Shown piece after piece: positions 17,047 to 24,293 of a stretch of DNA of 30,115 nt. The stretch lies in NCBI GenBank assembly GCA_019746355.1, contig JAIESC010000132.1, positions 1-30,115 on the forward strand. The letters run 5' to 3'. Numbering within the stretch: position 1 is the stretch's first letter; every line of letters begins with the position of its first letter. A program made the translations under genes and the position numbers. Origin of the DNA: Xanthobacteraceae bacterium. GTDB taxonomy: Bacteria > Pseudomonadota > Alphaproteobacteria > Rhizobiales > Xanthobacteraceae. The notes beneath the pieces were generated by a model. It saw nothing but the letters and a program-made list of their open reading frames with translations. It did no database searches and was not told the DNA's origin.

Positions 17047-17255
17047 GACGGCGCTTATGATGGTGAATGACTGTCGCGAAACCGACGGTGCGCGACTGTA
17101 TATCTAGCGCGCGAGGCTGGGCACGCCAAGAATGCAAGGCGCCTCGTCGCTCGCCCCTTGGCCGCTGATGCGGCGCATGGGAACTGGTACGCATTGCGCT
17201 GTGCTCGGAGAAGGACCAGACTTGAGCCGAGGTCTACGTCATAGAGGGTAGCAGA

Positions 17256-18302
17256 ATGGCGATTGGCAAAACGATATTCTGCGGCTTGGTTCTTGCGTTC
17301 GCTGCGGGACAGGCGACAGCGCAGTCCTTTCAGTTCGCGGCGATCGGAGATACCGGCTACTCCAAAAAGTCGGAGCAGGAATTCGACCGCATGATCGCGG
17401 CGATGAACCGCGAGCCGCTCGCCTTTGTTGTCCATGTCGGTGATTTCGAGGCCGACCCGCGTCCATACATGCGCAACCCGACCACAGTCACAGAGCCGTG
17501 CACCGACGTAAGCTTCAGGAGCGTGCTGGCGCAATTCCAGACCTCCGAGCATCCATTCGTCCTGACACCCGGCGATAACGACTGGACCGACTGCCACCTT
17601 CTCAACACCCGTAAGGTCGATCCGCTGGAGCGGCTCGCAAGGGTTCGAGAGCTCTTCTATCCGGACGGCAGGAGCCTGGGTAAACGGACCATGCCGGTGA
17701 ACAGTCAGACGAGTGATCCGAAATTTTCGAAGTTTCGCGAGAACCTCGCCTGGACCGTGAATAACGTGTCGTTCATGACAATGCACATCGTCGGCAGCAA
17801 CAACAATCGTGGCCGTACGCCGGAGATGGATGCAGAAGCAAATGAGCGCATGGAAGCCAACATGGCCTGGCTGCGCAAAGCGTTCGCCGACGCCAAAGCG
17901 GCAAACAGCGCCGGCCTTGTCTTGATCACACAGGCCAATCCGGGATTCGAGACGAAGTGGACGCCTTCGTTGATGGACCGCTATTTCCGGCTGTTCCCGG
18001 GGGTCAGTGCGCCTAGAACACTGCCCCCAAGCGGGTTCGATGACATTCTCGATGCGGTGGCGGCCGAGATGGCGAGTTACGACAAGCCGACACTGTTTAT
18101 CCACGGCGACACTCACATCTTCCATATCAGCAAGCCGCTGGTTGATCGAAAGACCGGGCGCTTCGTCGATCATTTCACGCGACTCGAAGTGTTCGGCGAT
18201 CCCGATTCCCACTGGGTGCGCGTGGTGGTCGATCCGAAAGAGCCGGGCGTTTTCACCATTCGGCCCGAAATCATTTCGGAAAACAGAGGCGAGCGGCGCT
18301 AG
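17256..18302 (+). CDS. Secreted calcineurin-like metallophosphoesterase
   Basis: A GAGGG ribosome site precedes the ATG. Residues 1-22 form a signal peptide (hydrophobic core, GQATA cleavage site), so the mature enzyme is periplasmic. The metallophosphoesterase motifs are in order: GDTG with Asp32, VGDF with Asp63, GDNDWTDCH at 106-114 (in place of GNHD/E), and HGDTHIFHI near the C-terminus. These would bind two metals and hydrolyse phosphate esters. The GDND motif and a Cys pair (PCTDVS, WTDCH) mark it as a less common branch. Codon use is less GC-rich than in the neighbours, which may reflect later acquisition. The substrate is unknown. The position next to the phosphate-linked genes downstream may be meaningful, but no clear Pho box precedes it. 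Confidence 0.75.
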   Translation: MAIGKTIFCGLVLAFAAGQATAQSFQFAAIGDTGYSKKSEQEFDRMIAAMNREPLAFVVHVGDFEADPRPYMRNPTTVTEPCTDVSFRSVLAQFQTSEHPFVLTPGDNDWTDCHLLNTRKVDPLERLARVRELFYPDGRSLGKRTMPVNSQTSDPKFSKFRENLAWTVNNVSFMTMHIVGSNNNRGRTPEMDAEANERMEANMAWLRKAFADAKAANSAGLVLITQANPGFETKWTPSLMDRYFRLFPGVSAPRTLPPSGFDDILDAVAAEMASYDKPTLFIHGDTHIFHISKPLVDRKTGRFVDHFTRLEVFGDPDSHWVRVVVDPKEPGVFTIRPEIISENRGERR

Positions 18303-18357
18303 TCCCGGCTGCGCAACTGTCCGTACTATTCATCCAACTGACATCGACTCGAATTAG

Positions 18358-18388
18358 ATCGCCGGGCATGCGAGACATCCCGGGCGAT
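18358..18388 (+). promoter_or_regulatory. Hairpin directly before the SMR gene start
   Basis: ATCGCC-GGG (18358-18366) pairs with CCCGGGCGAT (18379-18388) with one bulged base and a 12-base loop. It ends 5 bases before the ATG at 18394 and covers the only GGGCGA that could serve as ribosome site, so it may control translation. It does not match the guanidine riboswitch consensuses I know. Confidence 0.35.
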
Positions 18389-18393
18389 TGTTG

Positions 18394-18714
18394 ATGGGCT
18401 GGCTGTCCCTGCTGATGGCGGGAGCGCTGGAGATCGTCTGGATCCTGGCGCTCAAGTACTCGGATGGCTTCACCCGCCTGGGACCCAGCATCGTCATGAT
18501 TGCGGCGATCGGCATGAGCTTCGCGCTTTTGGGCCTATCGCTCAAATCGGTACCGTTTGGAACCGCCTACGCGGTCTGGACCGGAGTTGGTGCGGCCGGC
18601 GCGGTGATCGCCGGCGTCACGCTGTTCGGCGAGCCTGCCGATCTCGGGCGCATCGGCTGCCTCGCCATGATCGTCGCCGGGGCCATCGGCCTGCGCCTCG
18701 TCACCCCGGGCTGA
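18394..18714 (+). CDS. SMR family exporter, Gdx/SugE-like
   Basis: The start is set at ATG 18394 (MGWLSLLMAGALEIVW), matching the family; TTG codons just upstream are less likely. At 106 residues with four membrane helices it has the standard small multidrug resistance size. The essential membrane Glu is Glu13, as in Gdx/SugE. LKYSDGFTR after helix 1 and VPFGTAYAVWTGVGAAGAVIAG in helix 3 are Gdx-type rather than EmrE-type sequences. Gdx proteins export guanidinium in exchange for protons as dual-topology dimers. It lies about 190 bp before the plcP-like gene. Whether it exports guanidinium or a lipid-derived amine here is open. Confidence 0.85.
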   Translation: MGWLSLLMAGALEIVWILALKYSDGFTRLGPSIVMIAAIGMSFALLGLSLKSVPFGTAYAVWTGVGAAGAVIAGVTLFGEPADLGRIGCLAMIVAGAIGLRLVTPG

Positions 18715-18725
18715 TGGGACATGCT

Positions 18726-18743
18726 CAGTCATCGCCGTGTCAC
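18726..18743 (+). promoter_or_regulatory. Candidate Pho box upstream of plcP
   Basis: CAGTCAT-cgcc-GTGTCAC resembles the PhoB site CTGTCAT-N4-CTGTCAT (11 of 14 positions; C at the last base is commonly accepted). An AT-richer stretch (CCAAATAG, about 18753-18760) follows at -10 distance. It lies in the gap between the SMR gene and plcP. Confidence 0.5.
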
Positions 18744-18907
18744 GCGCTCCGGCCAAATAGGGCACGGATGAATGAACTGATTCTCCTTGCGCAATCGCTT
18801 TTTGTCGACGCGGCCGCCTCGCGGCTGGGCGTCGTCGTCGCGGTTCTGCTCCGGTTGCCCCGAAACGCAAGGGCACCGTCGCGGCATGAAACGCAAGGCG
18901 GCCCGGC

Positions 18908-19813
18908 ATGAACGTGCAACCGATGGAGCCGTTCCAGGCGGACGGCAGCGACGAAAACCCGATCCGCGTCCGGACCATCTTCGTCTCCGACATCCACCTC
19001 GGCACCCGTGGCTGCCAGGCGGAGAAGTTCCTCGACTTCCTCCGCGACTACGATGCGGACCTGATCTACCTCGTCGGCGACGTCGTCGACGGCTGGCAGC
19101 TCAAGTCGGGCTGGTATTGGCCGCAATCGCACAACGACGTGGTGCAGAAACTGCTCCGCAAGGCCCGCAAGGGCGCGCGCATCATCTACGTGCCGGGTAA
19201 CCACGACGAGGTGATGCGCGACTTCTACGGCATTCATTTCGGCGGCATCGAGGTGGTCGAAAAGACCATCCATGTCGGGGCCGGCGGCAAACGCTACCTC
19301 GTCGTCCACGGCGACCTGTTCGACGTGGTGATCCGCAACGCCCGCTGGCTCGCGCTGCTCGGCAACAAGGCCTACGACCTCGCCATCATGTTGAACACGC
19401 ATTTCAACACGATGCGGCGGCTGCTCGGGCTACCGTACTGGTCGCTGTCGCGCTGGATCAAGCTGAAGGTCAAGAACGCCGTCAATTTCATCGGCGAGTT
19501 CGAAAAGACGCTCAGCATGGAGGGGCGGCGGCACCACGTGGACGGCGTGGTCTGCGGCCATATCCATCACCCGGTGATCCGCGACATCGACGGCCTGACC
19601 TACGTCAACTGCGGCGACTGGGTGGAAAGCTGCACCGCGGCTGTCGAGCATTTCGATGGACAACTTGAAATCATCGAGTGGTCGAAGGCGTCAGCCGGGA
19701 CGCGCCCGCCGGGCGTTCCGGCCAATGGCCAAGTTCCGGCCCGGTTGGATGACGCGCTGCCGCTCAGCGGGATCGCAGGCCTTGCGGCATCCACAAGCAA
19801 ATCACGCGGCTAG
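18908..19813 (+). CDS. plcP: PlcP-type phospholipase C (metallophosphoesterase)
   Basis: The 301-residue cytosolic protein has a complete calcineurin-like metal site: SDIHLG (Asp28, His30), GDVVDGW (Asp58), GNHDE (98-101), HGDLFD (His134) and GHIHHP (His218, His220). Between them QAEKFLDFLRDYDADLIYLVGD, WYWPQSHNDVVQKLLRKARKGARI and CGDWVESCTAVEH-like stretches match the family of rhizobial PlcP. In Sinorhizobium meliloti PlcP removes phosphate headgroups from PC during phosphate limitation, yielding diacylglycerol. Automated calls often name such proteins UDP-2,3-diacylglucosamine diphosphatase (LpxH); I prefer PlcP because of the Pho box upstream and the lipid genes downstream. The C-terminal 50 residues are low-complexity and Pro/Ala-rich. 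Confidence 0.75.
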   Translation: MNVQPMEPFQADGSDENPIRVRTIFVSDIHLGTRGCQAEKFLDFLRDYDADLIYLVGDVVDGWQLKSGWYWPQSHNDVVQKLLRKARKGARIIYVPGNHDEVMRDFYGIHFGGIEVVEKTIHVGAGGKRYLVVHGDLFDVVIRNARWLALLGNKAYDLAIMLNTHFNTMRRLLGLPYWSLSRWIKLKVKNAVNFIGEFEKTLSMEGRRHHVDGVVCGHIHHPVIRDIDGLTYVNCGDWVESCTAAVEHFDGQLEIIEWSKASAGTRPPGVPANGQVPARLDDALPLSGIAGLAASTSKSRG

Positions 19814-19831
19814 CACTGGCGCGACCGTCGG

Positions 19832-19849
19832 TTGTCACTTATCTGACAT
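19832..19849 (+). promoter_or_regulatory. Candidate Pho box upstream of phoU
   Basis: TTGTCAC-ttat-CTGACAT matches the CTGTCAT-N4-CTGTCAT pattern at 11 of 14 bases, with an AT-rich spacer as in known sites. A CATATT (19858-19863) lies 8 bases further on and could be the -10 element. It would give a leader of about 150 bases before phoU. Confidence 0.55.
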
Positions 19850-20024
19850 CGACTCATCATATTGTCGGACGAGTCGGTGAAAGAATGATCCCGGATGCTC
19901 GTTCCACTGCGGTTTTGAACGAGCCCGCCTTGAGACAAGACTCTCCAGGCGCGCGCTTTCACTTTTCACACCTGCACAACAATCTCACGCATGCTGCGCG
20001 CATTTGCGCGACGGGGAACTGATC

Positions 20025-20756
20025 ATGTCGTTGGCGACATCCGAGCACACCACGAAGGCTTTCGATTTCGATCTGCGGGAGCTCAAGTGCATGGTGGCCG
20101 AGATGGGCGGCCACGTCGAGAAGCAGCTGCTGACGGCGATCGACGCGCTCATTCGCAACGACAAGGAGCGTGGCGAGAAGGTGGTTCAGGCCGACGCGAC
20201 GCTGGACGCCTTGCAGCACACCATCGAGGAGAAGGGCATCGCCACCATCGCGATGCGCCAGCCGATGGCGGTCGATCTGCGCGAGGTGGTCGGCGTGCTG
20301 CGGATCGCCAACGATCTCGAGCGGATCGGCGACCTCGCCAAGAACATCGCCAAGCGGGTGTCGGCGCTCGGCAGCGAGGACATGCCGAGGCAGGCGCGCC
20401 GCGGCATGACCCACATCATGAGCCTCGCCATCGGCCTTCTGACCGATGCGCTCGACAGCTTCGCCAGCGGCGACGGCGAGAAGGCAGCCGCGGTGTGGAA
20501 CCGGGATAACGAGATCGATCTGATGTACACCTCGCTGTTCCGCGAGCTCCTGACCTACATGATGGAGGATCCCGGCACGGTCGCCGCCGGGGTGCATCTG
20601 GTGTTCTGCGCCAAGAACATCGAGCGGGTCGGCGACCACGCCACCAACATCGCCGAGTCGGTGTATTACATCGTTGAAGGTCGCACCCTGTCCGAAGAGC
20701 GGCCCAAGGCCGATTCGACGAGCCTGATGCGCGTCATGCCAAGCTCAGCTCATTGA
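20025..20756 (+). CDS. phoU: Phosphate signalling protein PhoU
   Basis: The start at 20025 (MSLATSEHTTKAF) has GGGGAA upstream; the open frame to 20004 is not needed. The 243-residue protein contains two PhoU three-helix repeats, each with its metal-binding signature: NDLERIGDLAKNIAKR in the first and KNIERVGDHATNIAES in the second. PhoU conveys the state of the Pst transporter to the PhoR kinase and limits phosphate uptake. It is normally found in pstSCAB-phoU-phoB; none of those genes is visible here, so this is either a detached or an additional copy. A Pho box lies upstream, which suggests that PhoB controls it. Confidence 0.93.
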   Translation: MSLATSEHTTKAFDFDLRELKCMVAEMGGHVEKQLLTAIDALIRNDKERGEKVVQADATLDALQHTIEEKGIATIAMRQPMAVDLREVVGVLRIANDLERIGDLAKNIAKRVSALGSEDMPRQARRGMTHIMSLAIGLLTDALDSFASGDGEKAAAVWNRDNEIDLMYTSLFRELLTYMMEDPGTVAAGVHLVFCAKNIERVGDHATNIAESVYYIVEGRTLSEERPKADSTSLMRVMPSSAH

Positions 20757-20823
20757 AAAGACGAATTGATTGAAGGTGCAGCCTGGGCGCCTGAATGTCG
20801 TCCACGCTGAAGCCCACGAAGCA

Positions 20824-21546
20824 ATGATGGCCGACGAGGCGCCGCGATATGCCGTGTATTTCGTGCCGGCGGCGGACTCCGATCTCTATCGCTTCGGCAG
20901 CGCCGTGCTGCAGTACGACGGCTACACCGGCCGCCCGGTCGCCCCGCCGGACGAATGCGCGGCCGATGCCGCGCGGTGGCGCAAGGCGACCGAAGAGCCG
21001 CGCCGCTACGGGTTCCATGCCACATTGAAGGCGCCGTTCACCCTCGCGGCGGCATGCAGCGAGACGCAGCTTGTCAGCGCCTTCCAGAGCTTTGCAGCGC
21101 TCGGCTGCAAGGCCGCGGTGATCGAGCCGGAGATCGCCGCCCTCAGCGGCTTCACGGCGCTGATGCCGGTGCGTGCCAATCCGGCGGTTGATGCACTGGC
21201 CGCCGACTGCACGACGATTTTTGACGCGTTCCGGGCGCCGATGTCGGCGCAGGAGCGGGCGCGGCGGCTCGCTTCGGGGCTCAACCCGAGTCAGATCGCA
21301 AACCTCGACCGCTGGGGCTATCCGTATCTCTTTGCCGACTTCCGGTTTCACATGACGCTGACCGGCAAGATCGAGGCCGGTCTCCGCAAGCCGACCGTCG
21401 CAATGCTGCGCCGCGTGTTCCTGCGGATGCGCGGGGCCAAGCCGATCGCCATCGACCGCCTGGCGCTGGTCAGGCAGGACAGCCCGGAGGCGGCTTTTCG
21501 CGTGCTGAGCCAGGCGCCGCTGATCGGCGTCCGCGAACCGGGCTAG
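20824..21546 (+). CDS. DUF1045 protein, putative 2H phosphoesterase linked to phosphonate metabolism
   Basis: I chose ATG 20824 (next ATG 20827) because family members start near APRYAVYFVP; a TTG at 20770 is the alternative. The protein of about 240 residues carries two H-x-T motifs, HATLKAPF and HMTLTGK, which are the catalytic pair of 2H phosphoesterases. Other family landmarks are WLGYD-like LQYDGYTGRPV and the NLDRWGYPYLFADFRFHMTL stretch. DUF1045 genes usually sit in phn (C-P lyase) operons, where the role is unclear. Here it follows phoU by about 70 bp and could be in the same transcript. Its stop overlaps that of psd tail-to-tail on CTAG. Confidence 0.75.
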   Translation: MMADEAPRYAVYFVPAADSDLYRFGSAVLQYDGYTGRPVAPPDECAADAARWRKATEEPRRYGFHATLKAPFTLAAACSETQLVSAFQSFAALGCKAAVIEPEIAALSGFTALMPVRANPAVDALAADCTTIFDAFRAPMSAQERARRLASGLNPSQIANLDRWGYPYLFADFRFHMTLTGKIEAGLRKPTVAMLRRVFLRMRGAKPIAIDRLALVRQDSPEAAFRVLSQAPLIGVREPG

Positions 21547-22412
21547 TAGGGCAGCCGCATCAGCGGCTCGCCCATGCGGATGGTGGCGCCTTCGGTCACG
21601 CCGTCGCACAGCGCAAAGCTCTCCGGCGCAAACACGATGATGGTCGAACCGTGCTCGAACCAGCCCATCTCCTCGCCCTTCCTGAGCGTCGCGTCGCACG
21701 CCATCACGTTGGGGCCGCGATGCCGCAGGTGCAGCAGCACGTTCAGGAAATGCAGGCGGATGCTCGCCACCAGAATGGCTGCGACCGGCACCAGCGTCAC
21801 CCGGTGCCCGCCGGCCGCGAGCGTCGTGCGGATCACCGCGCGCTCGTTCTTGCAGAACAGCCTCTCGACCCGCTTCAGCGCCACCGGATTGACGTTCCAA
21901 GTGTCGCCGGAAATGTAGGTCACCTGCTCGACCCGGCAGTCATGCGGCGCGTGGAAGCGGTGATACATGCTCGAGGTGAGCCGCAGCGTGACGTAGCGGC
22001 CGTTGCGGTGGGCGTCGACCAGCTCGGGATCGGCCATCAGGTCGGGGAGGGTGTAGGGAAAGCCTTTGACCTGAAACAGTTGCGTATCGGCGATCGCGCC
22101 GCAGGCGCCGACGATGGCGTCGCAGGGGCTGGTGAGGACCCGCGGATCGGCGTTCACCGGCCGCGCGCCGTCCTTGAGCTCCCGGACGAAGCAGTCATGC
22201 ATGCTGCGGAAGCTCGACTTCTTCGCTTCGCTGAGATCGAGGCCGGAAAACGCCTTCCAGATGCCGATCGAAAGGTCGCGGATGAGCGGCTGTTCGATCT
22301 TGCTCAGCCAGCCGACGAATCGCGTCAGCAGCCGCCGGGGAATGCGATTCGTGATGAGGAAATTCAGGTCCTCCTGCCGGAACAGGCGCAGCCATTGGGT
22401 TTGCGGCGTCAT
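21543..22412 (-). CDS. psd: Phosphatidylserine decarboxylase
   Basis: The 289-residue protein aligns by motif to the E. coli type: Asp98 in SPCDAIV, His154 in YHRFHAPHDC, and the self-cleavage motif HGST where cleavage between Gly255 and Ser256 would make the pyruvoyl group (FEHGSTIIVF). It converts phosphatidylserine to phosphatidylethanolamine at the inner membrane. Many alphaproteobacteria carry a shorter Psd linked to pssA; no pssA is nearby here, so this may be a second enzyme. It diverges from the aminotransferase gene with only 35 bp between the starts, and ends against the DUF1045 gene. PE from this enzyme is the substrate for the Pmt-like methyltransferase encoded further on. Confidence 0.9.
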   Translation of the reverse strand: MTPQTQWLRLFRQEDLNFLITNRIPRRLLTRFVGWLSKIEQPLIRDLSIGIWKAFSGLDLSEAKKSSFRSMHDCFVRELKDGARPVNADPRVLTSPCDAIVGACGAIADTQLFQVKGFPYTLPDLMADPELVDAHRNGRYVTLRLTSSMYHRFHAPHDCRVEQVTYISGDTWNVNPVALKRVERLFCKNERAVIRTTLAAGGHRVTLVPVAAILVASIRLHFLNVLLHLRHRGPNVMACDATLRKGEEMGWFEHGSTIIVFAPESFALCDGVTEGATIRMGEPLMRLPY

Positions 22413-22447
22413 GGAGTCGTTAAATCCCCCGGATAGAACCCGATTCG

Positions 22448-24121
22448 ATGATCATGGGCGGCACGGCACTGGCGTTTTACGGCATCGGCGTCGCGGCGCT
22501 GGCGACGTCGGTGGTGAAGCTCAAGCAGCGGCTTGAGCTGTCGCGCGCCAAGCACCGCTCGCTCGCCGGCCACGCCCGCTGGTCGCGCCGGGTGGCCGCA
22601 CAGCTTCCCTATTACGAATACGACGCCGGCACCTTCTTCTGCTCGGACGGCGCGCCGGCCGATATCGCCGCGCGCCGCAGCGAGGGCTTCGAGCGGCTCG
22701 CCGCGCTCTACGCGGCGCGCTTCCCGGCAACCATTCGCACCACCGAGGCGGTGGCCGACGGCATCTCCGACCTGCAGTTTACCGAAGCCTACCGGGTGCC
22801 CTACCAGTACAGCCGCTTCGTCCGCGACCGGCTCAAGGTCGGCACGTTCGTTGCGTCCTCCGAGGGCGTGACCGTCACCGACCTTGACGGCAACCGCTTC
22901 TACGACCTGACCGGCTCCTATGGCGTCAACCTGCTCGGCAACGACTTCTACAAGGGCGCGATGCAGCGCGGCCTCTCTCGCGTGCAGGATCTCGGTCCGG
23001 TGCTTGGGCCCCATCACCCGGTGATCGCCGACAATGTGCGCCGCCTGAAGGCGATTTCCGGCCTCGACGAGGTCTCGTTCCACATGTCCGGCACGGAAGC
23101 CGTGATGCAGGCGGTGCGGCTCGCCCGCTACCACACCCGCCGCTCGCACCTGGTCCGCTTCTGCGGCGCCTATCACGGCTGGTGGGGCGACGTGCAGCCC
23201 GGCGTCGGCAATCCGCTGCCGGCGCGCGAGACCTACACGCTCAACGACATGTCCGAAGAGGCGCTGCGCGTGCTGCGCAAACGCCGCGACGTCGCCTGCG
23301 TGCTGGTCAATCCGCTGCAGGCGCTGCATCCGAACATCTCCGCCCCGGCCGACACCTCGCTGGTCGACGGCGGCCGCCGCGCCCATTTCGACAAGGACGC
23401 TTACGCTGCCTGGCTGAAGCGGCTGCGCGCGGTGTGCAGCGAGCGCGGCATCGTCCTGATCTTCGACGAGGTGTTCGTCGGCTTTCGCCTCGCGCCGGGC
23501 GGCGCACAGGAGTACTTCGGCGTGAAGGCCGATCTCGTCACCTACGGCAAGACGGTCGGTGGCGGCTTCCCGGTCGGCGTGGTTTGCGGCCGCCGCGACC
23601 TGATGAAGCGCTTCCGCGACGACCGGCCGGCCGACATCTGCTTCGCCCGCGGCACGTTCAACTCGCACCCTGCGGTGATGGCGGCGATGGACGAGTTCCT
23701 GCGCCACATGGAAACGCCGGAGGCCCGCGCGCTCTATCACAACCTGGACGAGGTCTGGAGCGGCCGGGCGCAGCGCCTGAACACGATGCTGCAGGATGCC
23801 GGCATGCCGGTGCGGGTGGCGAACCTGTCGTCGATCTGGACCGTCTGCTACACGCGGCCGTCGCGCTACAACTGGATGCTGCAGTATTACCTGCGCGCCG
23901 AGGGCCTGGCGCTGAGCTGGATCGGCACCGGCCGGCTGATCTTCACGCTGAACTATACCGAGGCCGATTTCGACGAGGTGGCCGGGCGCTTCGTCACGGC
24001 CGCCCAGGCGATGGACCGCGACGGCTGGTTCTGGTGCGATCCGGCCGCGACCAACAAGACGGTCAAGCGGCGCATCCTGAGAGAGATGATCGCACACCGC
24101 TTCGCCGCGCTGCGCGGCTAG
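22448..24121 (+). CDS. Membrane-anchored class III aminotransferase (glutamate-1-semialdehyde aminomutase-like)
   Basis: The 557-residue protein exceeds the usual 430 because of an N-terminal extension of about 110 residues, beginning with one membrane helix (residues 4-23, GTALAFYGIGVAALATSVV). The aminotransferase domain shows SGTEA (214-218, PLP phosphate), YHGWW, Asp340 in IFDEVFVGFR (pyridine nitrogen) and Lys368 in TYGKTVGGGFPVG (PLP Schiff base), followed by the RGTFNSHP loop. So it is probably active, transferring or moving an amino group on an aldehyde or keto substrate near the membrane. No haem pathway genes are nearby, so it is not the haem enzyme HemL. Its start lies 35 bp from psd. 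A lipid-headgroup or lipid-like substrate is my inference. Confidence 0.8.
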   Translation: MIMGGTALAFYGIGVAALATSVVKLKQRLELSRAKHRSLAGHARWSRRVAAQLPYYEYDAGTFFCSDGAPADIAARRSEGFERLAALYAARFPATIRTTEAVADGISDLQFTEAYRVPYQYSRFVRDRLKVGTFVASSEGVTVTDLDGNRFYDLTGSYGVNLLGNDFYKGAMQRGLSRVQDLGPVLGPHHPVIADNVRRLKAISGLDEVSFHMSGTEAVMQAVRLARYHTRRSHLVRFCGAYHGWWGDVQPGVGNPLPARETYTLNDMSEEALRVLRKRRDVACVLVNPLQALHPNISAPADTSLVDGGRRAHFDKDAYAAWLKRLRAVCSERGIVLIFDEVFVGFRLAPGGAQEYFGVKADLVTYGKTVGGGFPVGVVCGRRDLMKRFRDDRPADICFARGTFNSHPAVMAAMDEFLRHMETPEARALYHNLDEVWSGRAQRLNTMLQDAGMPVRVANLSSIWTVCYTRPSRYNWMLQYYLRAEGLALSWIGTGRLIFTLNYTEADFDEVAGRFVTAAQAMDRDGWFWCDPAATNKTVKRRILREMIAHRFAALRG

Positions 24122-24137
24122 CGCTCGCCTCACGGCC

Positions 24138-24273
24138 GTCATTCCGGGGCGCGGCGAAGCCGCGAGCCCGGAATCCAGATGCATATTCAGATTGTTTGTC
24201 TGGATTCCGGGTCCGGCGCCATAGCGCGTCGAAGACGCGCGTAAACGCGCTTCCGGCGCCGTCCCGGAATGAC
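24138..24273. repeat. Palindromic intergenic element, family A (copy 3)
   Basis: It starts GTCATTCCGGGGC and ends GTCCCGGAATGAC, with inner arms CCGGAATCCAGA and TCTGGATTCCGG. A GCGGC-gaa-GCCGC hairpin lies near the left end; the right half has an extra inverted GCGCG/CGCGC segment, so this copy is longer. It occupies the gap between the convergent aminotransferase and Mpo1-like genes. Confidence 0.85.
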
Positions 24274-24293
24274 AGCGGATAGAGCGGAACAAA

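Noticed and set aside
17047..17255. Pho box or other operator in the gap between the MmgE/PrpD and phosphoesterase genes
   Set aside because: CTGTCGC occurs but the second half-site is poor (2 of 7); no convincing palindrome found in this gap.
18303..18393. Guanidine riboswitch before the SMR gene
   Set aside because: The hairpin lacks the paired ACGR loops of the guanidine-II type and the conserved bases of guanidine-III as I recall them.
18768..18911. Possible 47-residue ORF (MNELILLAQSLFV) overlapping the plcP start
   Set aside because: Poor ribosome site, Arg/Ala-rich tail, no recognisable family; it lies in the leader after the candidate Pho box. Not excluded as a leader peptide.
18908..19813. 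Annotation as UDP-2,3-diacylglucosamine diphosphatase (LpxH)
   Set aside because: The sequence style and the phosphate and lipid neighbours fit PlcP better; many alphaproteobacteria use LpxI for the lipid A step.
22448..24121. HemL (glutamate-1-semialdehyde aminomutase) for haem synthesis
   Set aside because: The extra membrane-anchored N-terminus and lipid context argue against it, and alphaproteobacteria normally make 5-aminolevulinate with HemA (ALA synthase).
22409..24292. 627-codon minus-strand open frame opposite the aminotransferase
   Set aside because: The aminotransferase on the other strand has full catalytic motifs; the antisense frame is compositionally biased and runs into a repeat element.
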